Shown: piece by piece, positions 9,401 through 17,212 of the stretch
How positions within the stretch are numbered: the first letter of the stretch is position 1
How the letters are laid out: every line of letters begins with the position of its first letter
Source: Terriglobia bacterium
Lineage (GTDB): Bacteria > Acidobacteriota > Terriglobia > Acidiferrales > UBA7541
NCBI GenBank assembly: GCA_020073705.1
Contig: JAIQES010000032.1
Span: forward strand, 1-50,112
Direction of reading: 5' to 3'
Length of the DNA stretch: 50,112 nucleotides
The notes under the pieces: model-generated
Database searches by the model: none
What the model was told of the DNA's origin: nothing
Seen by the model: the letters and a program-made list of their open reading frames with translations, nothing else
Program-made: the position numbers and the translations under genes

Positions 9401-9895
9401 CGCCACGGCGCGTTCGAGGCGCGCGCCCGCAGCAGCCTCCTCCTGCGTGTGCGTGTATCCGACGACGCCCCCGGCAGGATCAACGCGCACGTCGAATTCT
9501 TCCTTCTGCAGTGGGCGAAAGAAGCGCGCCTCCCAGTACCAGATGTGAACATCGCTCTTCATCATCTGGTTGGCTTGTTTGAGGCCTACTTCACGCTCCA
9601 GGTAAGTCTTCGCTGTCTCGTCCACGTCAAAAATAATGCTCGATTGGTATCCGTCCAGTTGCGCTCCCTGCGCAGACGCAAACAGTCTGGCCTGTTCGAG
9701 CGCAGCCGCGCGCGTAACTTTGAATTCGACGGAAGCTTCGGGAAAGGCCTGGAAAAAATATTTGTACGCCACGCCCGCGCCGAGCAGGCCTGCGAGAATC
9801 CAGATGAGAAGAACTTTCTTGTCGTTCCCGTCGAGATGCTCTCGTGACAAACACGCCTCCCGCAGTTCGGGCAGAAGCGATTCATCATTTCGCAT
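6461..9895 (-). CDS. Very large CPBP-family intramembrane protease with duplicated extracytoplasmic domain
   Basis: An 1144-residue polytopic membrane protein, several times the usual 200-300 residues of CPBP (Abi, CAAX-type) glutamic proteases. Residue 28-46 is a membrane span, followed by a soluble segment (about 50-245) and more spans. The CPBP core holds all three motifs: EEFLFR (Glu440-Arg445), F-x5-H ending at His474, and WHYTVD (His512). A second span near 604-620 is followed by another copy of the soluble segment (about 635-820). The copies share landmarks: W-x-x-R-[FY]-F-R, N-terminal helix A-x-A-x-x-x-L-R-D, and a closing GY-x-x-F-[LI]-K-[VI]-PE-[AV]-W. About eight further spans complete the protein, without a second protease motif set. 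It is divergent from recG with a 57-base gap. Confidence 0.8.
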   Translation of the reverse strand: MRNDESLLPELREACLSREHLDGNDKKVLLIWILAGLLGAGVAYKYFFQAFPEASVEFKVTRAAALEQARLFASAQGAQLDGYQSSIIFDVDETAKTYLEREVGLKQANQMMKSDVHIWYWEARFFRPLQKEEFDVRVDPAGGVVGYTHTQEEAAAGARLERAVAQAVAESFLRDTLHADLSRYDFREEEANLTERPNRRDWSFSWEQRGFRAKDAPYRLSVTLAGDRVDGYEEFLKVPEAWKLNYQRLRSSNNLIEYIALIPYAFLLGGCLFIIFLLGRRGLLEWRGSLALGVFLTVLYFIMTMNQWPLDRAGYDTNTPYSSFFLSQAGQAALISIISALLVVLAVAPGEPLYRVLQPGKIRLDVGFRLPGIRTKEFFSANVIGICLAATHIGYITVFYVVSRKLGAWAPQDLNYTNVVSTSLPWVYPLAIGIYAATSEEFLFRLFAIPFLLRTTKSKFLAVVLPAFAWGFLHSNYPQEPAYIRGIEVGLIGIVAGLVMLRWGIWATLIWHYTVDAFLISTSLLRSEGAYLRISGAIVGGAALIPLAIAGISYLSRGRFETDAALLNSAHPLSLLRVDAASRATQEAAPEMRPGYTAMSSRTLAVLVACGVLGAALLAGVKREAIGDFVRFQIHAREATARADQVLRDNKLDPASYQHATTITYTFDGYANEYLRRTIGIAAANRVYRDQVPSAFWTVRYFRDSQNEEYMAVLQPDGSLHSLHHTLDEKAPGANLTKEEALARAEAYLRDQKKLDLSSWNLVESDTDKHPARTDHTFVWEQKAALDPAAGSPGAHVRMQVQVQGDKVSGYRVFIKIPEVWRDSESRTTAAQILQTFGRALLVGVALITVLVISLRSLKHPEIAQVPWRRLGKWSAWVLLAAIVVFGNRAPQLLANYTTTWPLKTFYAILFISLLFITAVYLAAALLLLGLSWFFGERAFGRGRIPAWTGMRSEYYRDASCVALFGAAAVLGFERLPGLFARWPLLRHTLGSAVPDGLDTLNPAAGTIASAISGSFFVAGLVALSAALIAAYVRPLWMRAGLSVFVAVLMATNVATPGAFLRDAAFHLLTIAVLWLGVTRVVRFNVMGYFLLASMIVLAPGAIELLKQPNAYFRANGYAVAAFALVLLAWPLLLWRRGTVKNTA

Positions 9896-9952
9896 GCCGC
9901 GGGCGATTGCAAGTCTCGGCGCGGGCAGCCGTGCGGTGATATAAAGATATGG

Positions 9953-12070
9953 ATGCGCGTTACACCCTCAACGGAAGTGATGTACCTGAAAGGTGTGGGA
10001 CCGAACCGCGCGGAACTGCTCGCGAAACGCGGCATCCGTACGTTCGAGGACCTTCTCGGTTACCTGCCGTTCCGTTACGAGGACCGCATCCGGTTCGCAA
10101 AGATCCTCGAAATTGCGCCGGGACAAACCTACACCGTGCAAGCGGAAGTTTTGAGCGGCAGCCTGGTGCGTTATACGCGCGCCCGAGGCGGCGTGTATCA
10201 CCTGTTCGTCCGGGACAGCTCCGGCTCGCTTTCCTGCAAGTTTTTTCATGGCAACTATCTCGAAGGAAAACTCAAAGCCGGACAACGTATCGTCCTTCAC
10301 GGGAAAGCGGACTTAGACCCGAACCGCCCCGGCCGGATCGAGATGATCAACCCGGAGTACGAACTGCTCGGCGCCGGGGCAGCGGACTCCACCGAAGTCG
10401 GCCGGATCGTCCCGATTTACGAAGCGATCGGCGGAATCACCTCGCGGGTGATGCGGCGGATCATCTATACGGCGCTTGAAAATCTTGGGGGTGTGATTCC
10501 CGATCCGTTGCCCGCGGAGCTGCTCGCGCGGTACAAGTTTCCATCCCGGCGCGACGCGATCCACTTCGTCCACTTCCCGCCGCAGACGGAATCGGTCGAA
10601 GCGCTGAATTCGTTTCGCTCGCAGGCGCAGCAGCGCCTGATTTTTGAGGAATTTTTCTTTTACCAGCTGAGCGTTGCGCTGCGCAGGAAAGCAGCGCAGC
10701 AGCAACCGGGCATCGCATTCCGGGTGCGCGAGCCGGCCATCCGTGAGGCGCTCAAGCGCGTGCTGCCCTTCAAGCCTACCGAGGCGCAGAAGCGCGCGCT
10801 CGGGGAAATCGCCGCGGACCTGGAGCGTCCCATGCCGATGAACCGTTTGCTGCAAGGCGACGTCGGATGCGGGAAAACGATCGTGGCGCTGGAAGCGGCG
10901 GCCATCGTGATCGAAAATGGCTGCCAGGTCGCGCTGATGGCGCCGACAGAAATTCTTGCCGTGCAACACTACCTGTCCGCACGAAAAACGTTTGCGCGCG
11001 CGGGTTACGCTGTGGACTTGCTAATCAGCGGGATGAAGCCGGCGGAAAAAAAGGCGGCGCTCGAGCGCGTGCGATCCGGCGCGGCGCAGCTCATCGTGGG
11101 GACGCATGCGCTGCTTGAACCGCAAGTCGAATTCGCGCGTCTGGGCCTGGTGATCGTGGACGAGCAGCACCGCTTCGGCGTGCTGCAGCGCAAGGAATTG
11201 ATGGAAAAGGCGGCGTTACCGGACGTGCTCGTGATGACGGCCACGCCCATTCCGCGCACGCTTTCGCTCACGCTCTACGGCGATCTCGACATCTCGGTGA
11301 TCGAGCAGATGCCGCCAGGCCGTGTGCCGATCGAAACGCGATGGTCATCGGAGGCGCATCTGCCGGGCGTGTGGGAGTTTCTACGGCGCGAAAGTTCAGC
11401 CGGCCGGCAGGCGTACATCGTCTATCCGGTGATTGAGCAGTCGAAGTCGGCCGAATCGCAGCGTTCGCTCAAGGCAGCGATCGTGGAATACGAACGCCTG
11501 CAGAAGACGGTTTTCCCGGAACGAAAGCTCGGCCTGCTGCATGGCCGGATGAAAAGCGAGGAAAAAGAAGACGTCATGGAACGTTTCCGCCGGCGCGAGC
11601 TCGACATCCTGGTAACGACGACGGTGATTGAAGTCGGCGTCGACGTGCCGAATGCAACTGTGATGGTGATTGAGCATGCCGAACGATTCGGCCTCTCACA
11701 GCTGCATCAGCTCCGGGGACGCATCGGCCGGGGCGGCGAAAAAGGCACGTGCATCTTGATTGCGCCCAAGACGCCGGGAGAGGACGCGCGAGTGCGGCTT
11801 GAGACGATGGTGCGCACCACCAACGGATTCGAAATCGCTGAAACCGATTTGAAGTTGCGCGGCCCCGGCGAATTTTTCGGCACGCGGCAGCACGGACAAC
11901 TCGGGTTCCACATTGCCAATCCGCTTCGCGATTTCGAGTTGCTCGAGTTGGCCCGCCGCGAGGCGCTCTCGCTGGTGGAATCTCCCGGCGCGGAGCCTGC
12001 GCGTCAGCGCCTGCTCTCCCAGCTTCCACAGGAATGGCAGCGGCGCTACCAACTCGCTTCCGTCGGGTAA
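9953..12070 (+). CDS. recG: ATP-dependent DNA helicase RecG
   Basis: RecG reverses stalled replication forks and processes Holliday junctions. The 705-residue protein has the full order. The N-terminal wedge/OB domain begins with VMYLKGVGPNRAELLAKRG (in the family, KGVGPK). The helicase core has Walker A GDVGCGKT (about residue 305), DEQH box VIVDEQHRFGV (about 400), motif III VMTATPIPRTL, motif IV-VI ending in QLRGRIGRGGEKG, and the TRG-like C-terminal region FFGTRQHGQLGFHIANPL. The start ATG is chosen because an alternative at 9980 would cut the conserved N-terminus. The stop is seven bases before rsmD, so the two genes very probably form an operon. Confidence 0.97.
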   Translation: MRVTPSTEVMYLKGVGPNRAELLAKRGIRTFEDLLGYLPFRYEDRIRFAKILEIAPGQTYTVQAEVLSGSLVRYTRARGGVYHLFVRDSSGSLSCKFFHGNYLEGKLKAGQRIVLHGKADLDPNRPGRIEMINPEYELLGAGAADSTEVGRIVPIYEAIGGITSRVMRRIIYTALENLGGVIPDPLPAELLARYKFPSRRDAIHFVHFPPQTESVEALNSFRSQAQQRLIFEEFFFYQLSVALRRKAAQQQPGIAFRVREPAIREALKRVLPFKPTEAQKRALGEIAADLERPMPMNRLLQGDVGCGKTIVALEAAAIVIENGCQVALMAPTEILAVQHYLSARKTFARAGYAVDLLISGMKPAEKKAALERVRSGAAQLIVGTHALLEPQVEFARLGLVIVDEQHRFGVLQRKELMEKAALPDVLVMTATPIPRTLSLTLYGDLDISVIEQMPPGRVPIETRWSSEAHLPGVWEFLRRESSAGRQAYIVYPVIEQSKSAESQRSLKAAIVEYERLQKTVFPERKLGLLHGRMKSEEKEDVMERFRRRELDILVTTTVIEVGVDVPNATVMVIEHAERFGLSQLHQLRGRIGRGGEKGTCILIAPKTPGEDARVRLETMVRTTNGFEIAETDLKLRGPGEFFGTRQHGQLGFHIANPLRDFELLELARREALSLVESPGAEPARQRLLSQLPQEWQRRYQLASVG

Positions 12071-12077
12071 CCAAATC

Positions 12078-12641
12078 ATGCGCGTCATCGCGGGCAAATA
12101 CCGGAGCAGGACACTTCGCAGCCTGAAAGGCCAGGCGCTGCGGCCCACCAGCGATCGCTTGCGGGAAACACTGTTCAATATCCTGGGACCGGCCGTTGCA
12201 GGAGCCACGTTTGTGGACCTCTATGCGGGAACGGGCGCGGTCGGCATCGAAGCGCTGAGCCGGGGAGCGTGCACGGCGATCTTCGTCGAACAGCACGCGC
12301 CTGCATCGGTATTGATCCGGCGCAACCTGGAATCGCTCGGCATTGGCGGCGAAGCGGAAATCCTTGTCATGGATGTCCTGCGCGGGATCGAGCGGCTGGA
12401 GGCGCGCCATGTGCACGCCCAATTCATTTTTCTCGACCCGCCCTACGCGGCAGCCGAAGAATATGAGGGCGTGCTTGAATTCCTGGGTGAGTCGCCGCTG
12501 GTGGCTCCCGGTGGCCTCGTCATCGCGGAGCACTTGCGGAAGCGCGCTTTGCCGGAGCGTAGCGGAGAACTCGAACTTGCTCGCGTAGTCGAACAAGGTG
12601 ACACGGCGCTTAGTTTTTACAGGCTTGCGCTGGCCGCGTGA
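12078..12641 (+). CDS. rsmD: 16S rRNA (guanine(966)-N(2))-methyltransferase RsmD
   Basis: A 187-residue SAM-dependent methyltransferase that modifies G966 of 16S rRNA in the small-subunit assembly pathway. It starts MRVIAGKYRSRTL, the characteristic N-terminus (RIIAGxxRGRxL). LRPTSDRLRETLFNIL is the conserved RPT-x-D-R-x-[RK]-E motif. The SAM site is FVDLYAGTGAVGIEALSRGA, and the catalytic DPPY motif is seen as FLDPPYA (about residue 120). Length matches the family. It follows recG by seven bases; RsmD commonly neighbours coaD in other bacteria, but that gene is not here. Downstream, the gene abuts a long palindromic element that could act as a transcription end. Confidence 0.95.
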   Translation: MRVIAGKYRSRTLRSLKGQALRPTSDRLRETLFNILGPAVAGATFVDLYAGTGAVGIEALSRGACTAIFVEQHAPASVLIRRNLESLGIGGEAEILVMDVLRGIERLEARHVHAQFIFLDPPYAAAEEYEGVLEFLGESPLVAPGGLVIAEHLRKRALPERSGELELARVVEQGDTALSFYRLALAA

Positions 12642-12645
12642 AGAT

Positions 12646-12799
12646 CAGGTTGCACAGGCTGCGGAAAAACTCAAAACGTTGTCATTCCGAGGCACGCTGC
12701 GTGCCGAGGAATCTCTCTTTCCCTGGGTTTTGAACAAAGAGAGATTCCTCGCTTCGCTCGGAATGACACCCTAACTTTTTCCGCAAGCTGTGCAATCTG
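12646..12799. repeat. 154-base near-perfect palindromic element
   Basis: Nested inverted repeats spanning the whole gap between rsmD and the AsmA gene. The outermost arms (about 12646-12672 and 12773-12799) pair with few mismatches: GGTTGCACAGGCTGCGGAAA against the complement of the right side. Inside are GTCATTCCGAG (12681-12691) with CTCGGAATGAC (12757-12767), and GAGGAATCTCTCTTT (12706-12720) with AAAGAGAGATTCCTC (12736-12750). A small hairpin GGCACGCTGCGTGCC sits in the left arm only. The centre is a 15-base loop. The ATTCCGAG/GGAATGAC core resembles palindromes I remember as dispersed repeats in Acidobacteriota. The element probably ends transcription of both convergent genes, as its right edge touches the AsmA stop codon. 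Confidence 0.85.
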
Positions 12800-14614
12800 T
12801 CAGGGTTTCTTGAATAAGTTTTTTAGGGTGTCGAGCGGGTTTTGAGGAGCAGCGGGCTGGCCGGATGGTGCAGAAGAGGGCGCTGCGCCGGATGCCGATG
12901 CTGGCGGCGCAAAGCTCGGGATGCCGTTGCCGGGCTGCACTTTCGGATTCTCGATCGTGCCGCCGAGAGTGATCGGCACGGTAATTTTTCCCACGCGGCT
13001 GCCCATGAGGCCGCCTACGATACTACCCAGCGCTCCCGATCCGGCGACCGCACCAGGGTTGACCGAAACCTGCCCCTGATAGTCGAGTGATCCGTCGAAG
13101 CCCACGCTGCCGCGCAGATCCACGGTTCCGCTCGGTGAATCGAGATGAATCTGCTTGCTCGAAACGCGCTGGCTTGCGATATTGATGTCGCCTTCAAGAA
13201 CCGTGAAGGGAGTGTCTCCGCCAGCGCCGCTCAATCTCTCCAGAGATTGCGCTGCGCCACCGAGGTTCACGCCCGGCAAGTGACCGTTGCGCACGGCAAA
13301 CTTGCCGGTGCCGGATAACGTTTTTGCCCACGCGTCGCTCATCTTTCCAAGAAGTTGCAGATCGAGTTCGCCAGTGCCTCCCATCTTGCCACGCGCGGAC
13401 GGCGAGACTTGGAGCACTTTGGCCACGTTCAGATTGCGCATCTGGACGTTGGCGGTGAAGCGCGCGGGAGTGGTGACGCGGTCCACGCGCGAAGAGACCT
13501 GTAGCGTGCCGCCGTACATGCCAATCGAGATCGGCCAGAGTTCGGCGCGATCCGTGAAAACGCGAATCTCGGCGTTTGCGGGACCCACCGTGTAAGGCTT
13601 TGCTATAATTTTTTCGATGTTGATGTGCCCGCGCGCCACCAATTCACTTGGCCCGGACGGCGGATCCGCCGCCTTAGCTGGCGCTGCAGAAGACCCGCCG
13701 GCTTCTCCGCCCACCGCAGCCATCAGTTTGTCGATGTCGAGTTCCGACGCGCTCATCTCGAAATTGACTTGCGCATGTTCGACGTCAGGTATGCTCAGCG
13801 TTCCTTTGATGTCCGAAGCTTTCGCAAGATTCGCAACAAACTGCGCATCCAGTTTCCCGCCTGAAAGCGTCACCTGGCCTGAGTGGAACGCAATCGGCGC
13901 GCTCCAGCCGCCTAGCGCGAGCGTCACGCCAGAGAGATTCGAATCTGCCTGCCAGTCGTGCACGCGCATCGGACTCACGGCAAAGTTGTGCATCGTGACG
14001 TTGATGCCCTTGGCGTCCGCGGACGGCGCCACCACGCCGCGCACAGTGCTGCCCAGCAGGACTTCCGCGTCGGTCAGCAAGATGCTGTCGATTTGATCGA
14101 GCGAAACGCCGGGGGAGGCCTCGTCACTTCTTGCCGAAGCTCCGGGCGCGGCGCTCCGCGCGTTCTGTGGCATCTTCTGCGCCGAAGGGGAAGAAGGGAA
14201 CGTGTAATTGTCCTTTCCGCTGCTATCGGTGACGAGCGTCAACTTTGGGCGCACCAGATCGAGCGAGTTGAGATGAATCGTGCCGTGCAGCAACGGCCCA
14301 AGCGCGAGATTCCCACGGATTTCATCGGCGGCGACCAGATCGCCCGCGGGAAAACCCTGCGGGTTGCCAATGTGCAGATCTTTGACAACAAACCCGAGTT
14401 GAGGCAGAAATCGTGCCTGAATCTTGCCAAGCGTAACGTGCCGGCCCGTCTGCATCTCGATTGCTTGAGCGATCGTGTCGCGGTAGCGGTCTACATTCAG
14501 GAAATACGGCGCAGCCAGCGCGATCACCAGCAGCACAACGAATACGGCCAGAGCAATTTTGGCCCAAAGCGGGAATCGGCGAGGAGCCGTATTCGAAGGA
14601 TTTGTTGTCGCCAT
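12800..14614 (-). CDS. AsmA family protein
   Basis: A 604-residue envelope protein of the AsmA/YhdP type, a family implicated in lipid transport between the inner and outer membrane. After a short basic tail (NTAPRRFPLWAK) there is one membrane span (IALAVFVVLLVIALAAPYFL). Then comes the typical AsmA beginning NVDRYRDTIAQAIEMQTGRHVTLGKI and repeated beta-rich motifs. The C-terminal AsmA_2-like domain includes GTGELDLQLLGKMSDAWAK pieces and ALGSIVGGLMGSRVGKITVP. It closes with a Pro/Ala-rich tail and LFKKP. The ATG is preceded by an excellent ribosome site (GGGAGGTGAG). It is transcribed alone, convergent with rsmD and divergent from the TonB gene. Confidence 0.9.
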   Translation of the reverse strand: MATTNPSNTAPRRFPLWAKIALAVFVVLLVIALAAPYFLNVDRYRDTIAQAIEMQTGRHVTLGKIQARFLPQLGFVVKDLHIGNPQGFPAGDLVAADEIRGNLALGPLLHGTIHLNSLDLVRPKLTLVTDSSGKDNYTFPSSPSAQKMPQNARSAAPGASARSDEASPGVSLDQIDSILLTDAEVLLGSTVRGVVAPSADAKGINVTMHNFAVSPMRVHDWQADSNLSGVTLALGGWSAPIAFHSGQVTLSGGKLDAQFVANLAKASDIKGTLSIPDVEHAQVNFEMSASELDIDKLMAAVGGEAGGSSAAPAKAADPPSGPSELVARGHINIEKIIAKPYTVGPANAEIRVFTDRAELWPISIGMYGGTLQVSSRVDRVTTPARFTANVQMRNLNVAKVLQVSPSARGKMGGTGELDLQLLGKMSDAWAKTLSGTGKFAVRNGHLPGVNLGGAAQSLERLSGAGGDTPFTVLEGDINIASQRVSSKQIHLDSPSGTVDLRGSVGFDGSLDYQGQVSVNPGAVAGSGALGSIVGGLMGSRVGKITVPITLGGTIENPKVQPGNGIPSFAPPASASGAAPSSAPSGQPAAPQNPLDTLKNLFKKP

Positions 14615-14776
14615 AAGGGCTCACCTCCCCCGAGTTCGAGCCACTGCATTCTCAGCCAGCCGGGCCACTGATTCGAAAGCCTATCGTTGCAAATCGCGTG
14701 GACAACGGCAAGCTATTCGTTCGTGTTGTCAGGTTGAAAGAGCGGCCGGGCCCGGGGAGCGTATACTTATCGAAGG

Positions 14777-16450
14777 ATGACTCAAGCCCGCGCCGCTGAT
14801 CCTGTGCAAGTGGGACAAGGTTTGACGTTTGGGGCCGGTCCGGACGAAAAACCACGTGCCCCGCAGTTCGCAATTCCGTGGATTGGGTGGCGCAAGCAGT
14901 TCACATCCAGCGTTCTGGTTCTGCTCCGCGGGCCAGTCCCGCCGAAGAAGTTTTGTGGCGCGCCATTCTTCCGCGATTGCTGGATCGAGCAGCCTTCTCC
15001 GAAGTTTGCGTTTGCGGCTGCGGTCGTCTTCCAGGTATTCCTGGTCCTGTTTCCTCCGCCGATCTGGAACATTCAGCCATCACGCCGCGAAACTCCTTCA
15101 ACGCATATGGAGTTGACGTGGTACGGTCCCGTGAAGGATTTCCCGGCCATCCTGCCCGCGGCGCCAGCGCCGAAAGCCATGCTCCAAAACCACGCCGCGA
15201 AGGTTCCGTCCCGGCGCGGTGCGGACGCATTTCATCCCCGGCAGACGATCATCTCCCTGCCGTTGCACCCAACGCATCCGCGGCAAACGCTGATTCAACC
15301 GGCCGCGCCGCTGGAGCCGCCCAAGATTCTGCCGCAGCTTCCCAATATCGTTCGGCTCGCCGAGTCCGAGCCGGCGCGTCCGAAGCTGCAACTGACTGCT
15401 GAGCAACTGGCGGCGATGCGCCCCAAAGCTCCCGCGTCGCGTGCGCCGCAGGATGCCGCCATTCCCGAGGTAGCCACGCCGGAAAAGCAGATGGGCGTGA
15501 TCGATATCGCTTCGTCCACACAGGCGCCGCCCAAACCGGCAGTCCCTGTCAGCCCGATGTCGGCGCCGCGCGCGGCACAGCGAAGGGACGACACAAACAC
15601 AGCCGCGCCTGAAATTGCGCAACACGTGACCGCAGATAGCGGGACGCTGATCGTGCTTTCCGCGACGCCGGCGCCCGTTGCGCCTCCTCCCGCTGTCCCC
15701 GCCGGAAATCTTTCAGCGCGCATTTCAATCTCTCCGGAAGGACCACAATCCGGCTCGCCCGGCGCCGCCACGGAGGTCAACGATACGCACGGGGGAACTG
15801 GAGGCAGGGGCGGAGGCCGTGATCCGGAGGGGATATTCATCAGCGGCGGAAGCAACGCGAACACTGCGACAACATCCGGACTCGGCATCGACGCAGCGTC
15901 GCTTGGCGTGGGGCATCCGTTGCCCTCGCGGCCGGTTCCACGCGTGAACAGCTCCCTTTCGGGTTCGAAGGCAACTCCACCCGATTTCGGTTCCACACAT
16001 GCGAATCCCAAGGTGGGCGTGCCGCCCGAGGACGTGCTGGGTTCAAAGCATGTCTACACGCTGCACGTGAATATGCCAAATCTAACCAGCGCAACCGGAA
16101 GCTGGGTGCTTAATTTTGCCGAACTGGATGCGATGGATGAGGGCCCGTTTCCGAAATCCGCGGCGTCAGACCTGTCGGGGCCGGTTCCACTGCGGAAGGT
16201 GGATCCGAAGTATCCGCCCGAGCTGCGCACCGCGCATGTAGAAGGAGAAGTAGTGCTCTACGCCGTGATCCGCAAGGATGGCACCGTGGACAGCATTCAA
16301 TTGGTGCACGGCGTGGACCCGCACCTTGACGTGAATGCGATGGATGCTCTCGCGCAGTGGAAATTCCGGCCGGCCGAAAAACATGGCGCGCCGGTCGACC
16401 TCGAAGCCGTCGTGCACATTCCATTCCGCTCCCGCGCGCCGGAATATTGA
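14777..16450 (+). CDS. TonB-family energy transducer protein
   Basis: A 557-residue protein with an unusual N-terminal region before a membrane span (FAFAAAVVFQVFLVLFPPPIW, about residues 76-96). It then has a long Pro/Ala-rich periplasmic linker (about 100-450) and a C-terminal TonB domain (about 470-550). The TonB signature is clear: KVDPKYPPELRTAHVEGEVV, then the G-x-V-x-x-I-x-x-[VL] strand, a D-x-x-A-x-x-A-[ML]-D-A-L-x-x-W-x-[FY]-R-P segment and a final beta strand. There are no ExbB/ExbD genes next to it, so it may serve a distant system or span the periplasm for another purpose. A Gly-rich patch (THGGTGGRGGGRD) sits mid-linker. The gene is single and divergent from the AsmA gene. Confidence 0.88.
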   Translation: MTQARAADPVQVGQGLTFGAGPDEKPRAPQFAIPWIGWRKQFTSSVLVLLRGPVPPKKFCGAPFFRDCWIEQPSPKFAFAAAVVFQVFLVLFPPPIWNIQPSRRETPSTHMELTWYGPVKDFPAILPAAPAPKAMLQNHAAKVPSRRGADAFHPRQTIISLPLHPTHPRQTLIQPAAPLEPPKILPQLPNIVRLAESEPARPKLQLTAEQLAAMRPKAPASRAPQDAAIPEVATPEKQMGVIDIASSTQAPPKPAVPVSPMSAPRAAQRRDDTNTAAPEIAQHVTADSGTLIVLSATPAPVAPPPAVPAGNLSARISISPEGPQSGSPGAATEVNDTHGGTGGRGGGRDPEGIFISGGSNANTATTSGLGIDAASLGVGHPLPSRPVPRVNSSLSGSKATPPDFGSTHANPKVGVPPEDVLGSKHVYTLHVNMPNLTSATGSWVLNFAELDAMDEGPFPKSAASDLSGPVPLRKVDPKYPPELRTAHVEGEVVLYAVIRKDGTVDSIQLVHGVDPHLDVNAMDALAQWKFRPAEKHGAPVDLEAVVHIPFRSRAPEY

Positions 16451-16596
16451 GGGTAAATCTGAATCGCGATGACATCACCTCTTAAGACGGCCCACTTCGA
16501 TTTACGGCCGGACTCGGTTCGGTTTCGCTAGCTGAGTTGGCCGAAGTGCGCGCCAAACTTCGTGCGCTCATCGGCTGATTATGCGAGAGTTGCCAC

Positions 16597-17172
16597 TCAG
16601 CGAGCCGGCGGCTGATCTGAAGGCCAGGCGTGGCAGGTGATGCAAATAGTCGGGGCATTGTGCGCCTGATGGCACCCGATGCAGCTTCCCATCGACGTCA
16701 CGCTGGTGATCTGCGCCATGGCGTCGACCTGGCTCACGTCGCCGTGGCACGCGATGCATTGTATGTCGGCTTGCAGGTGCTTCCGGTGAGTCCAAGTCAC
16801 GCCGGGAGTGACTTGATACACCCGCACCCACGGAATCGGCTGTCCGGATTTGGCGAACTCCGCGAGCCCCACGATTGCCGGCTTATCTTTCGCGTCGGAA
16901 GCGTGGCAGGTCATGCAGGTGCTCGTCGCAGGGAAAGCCATCAGGCTCCCAGGATCGGGATTGGTATGGCACATCTGGCATTGCAATCCCAACGCGAGGT
17001 GTGTCTTGTGGCTGTAGGGAATCGGCTGCGTAGGCGCAGGGTGCGGCCCAAGATTATCGAGCACTTCCTGCTTGGCCGTCTGGGGCGCCTGCTGCGCGCG
17101 CGCGCCGGAAGCTCCCAGAAGTAGAACCGCGGCGCCCAGCGACGCGCCCCAGATTCCCCACCCGCTCTTCAC
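16597..17172 (-). CDS. Periplasmic pentaheme c-type cytochrome
   Basis: A 191-residue exported electron carrier. It has a signal peptide (KSGWGIWG followed by a hydrophobic run to SGARA) and five CxxCH heme-attachment motifs: CQMCH, CMTCH, CIACH, CIGCH and CITCH. Extra His residues (YSHKTHLALG, TWTHRKHLQ) can supply distal ligands. This is the multiheme cytochrome c3/NapC-NrfH-like cytochrome style of short paired-heme units. The start is a GTG with GAGGTG eight bases upstream; the longer upstream reading overlaps the preceding gene and is not credible. It begins about 40 bases after the FAD oxidoreductase stop on the same strand, so an operon is likely. The exact redox partner is an inference. 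Confidence 0.88.
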   Translation of the reverse strand: MKSGWGIWGASLGAAVLLLGASGARAQQAPQTAKQEVLDNLGPHPAPTQPIPYSHKTHLALGLQCQMCHTNPDPGSLMAFPATSTCMTCHASDAKDKPAIVGLAEFAKSGQPIPWVRVYQVTPGVTWTHRKHLQADIQCIACHGDVSQVDAMAQITSVTSMGSCIGCHQAHNAPTICITCHAWPSDQPPAR

Positions 17173-17212
17173 AAGGCCACCTCGCTTTCGGGAATACGCC
17201 TGCCAGCAGGCG

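Noticed and set aside
8720-9847. 375-codon open frame on the plus strand opposite the CPBP gene.
   Set aside because: It is antisense to a protein with clear domain motifs; its residue composition (Arg/Glu/Gln-rich) is that of a high-GC shadow frame.
9586-9895. Alternative frame at the CPBP N-terminus reading MMNRFCPNCGRRVC, like a zinc ribbon.
   Set aside because: It would need a frameshift to join the membrane span, has no second CxxC pair, and the CPBP frame runs unbroken to its ATG. An indel remains possible but is not supported.
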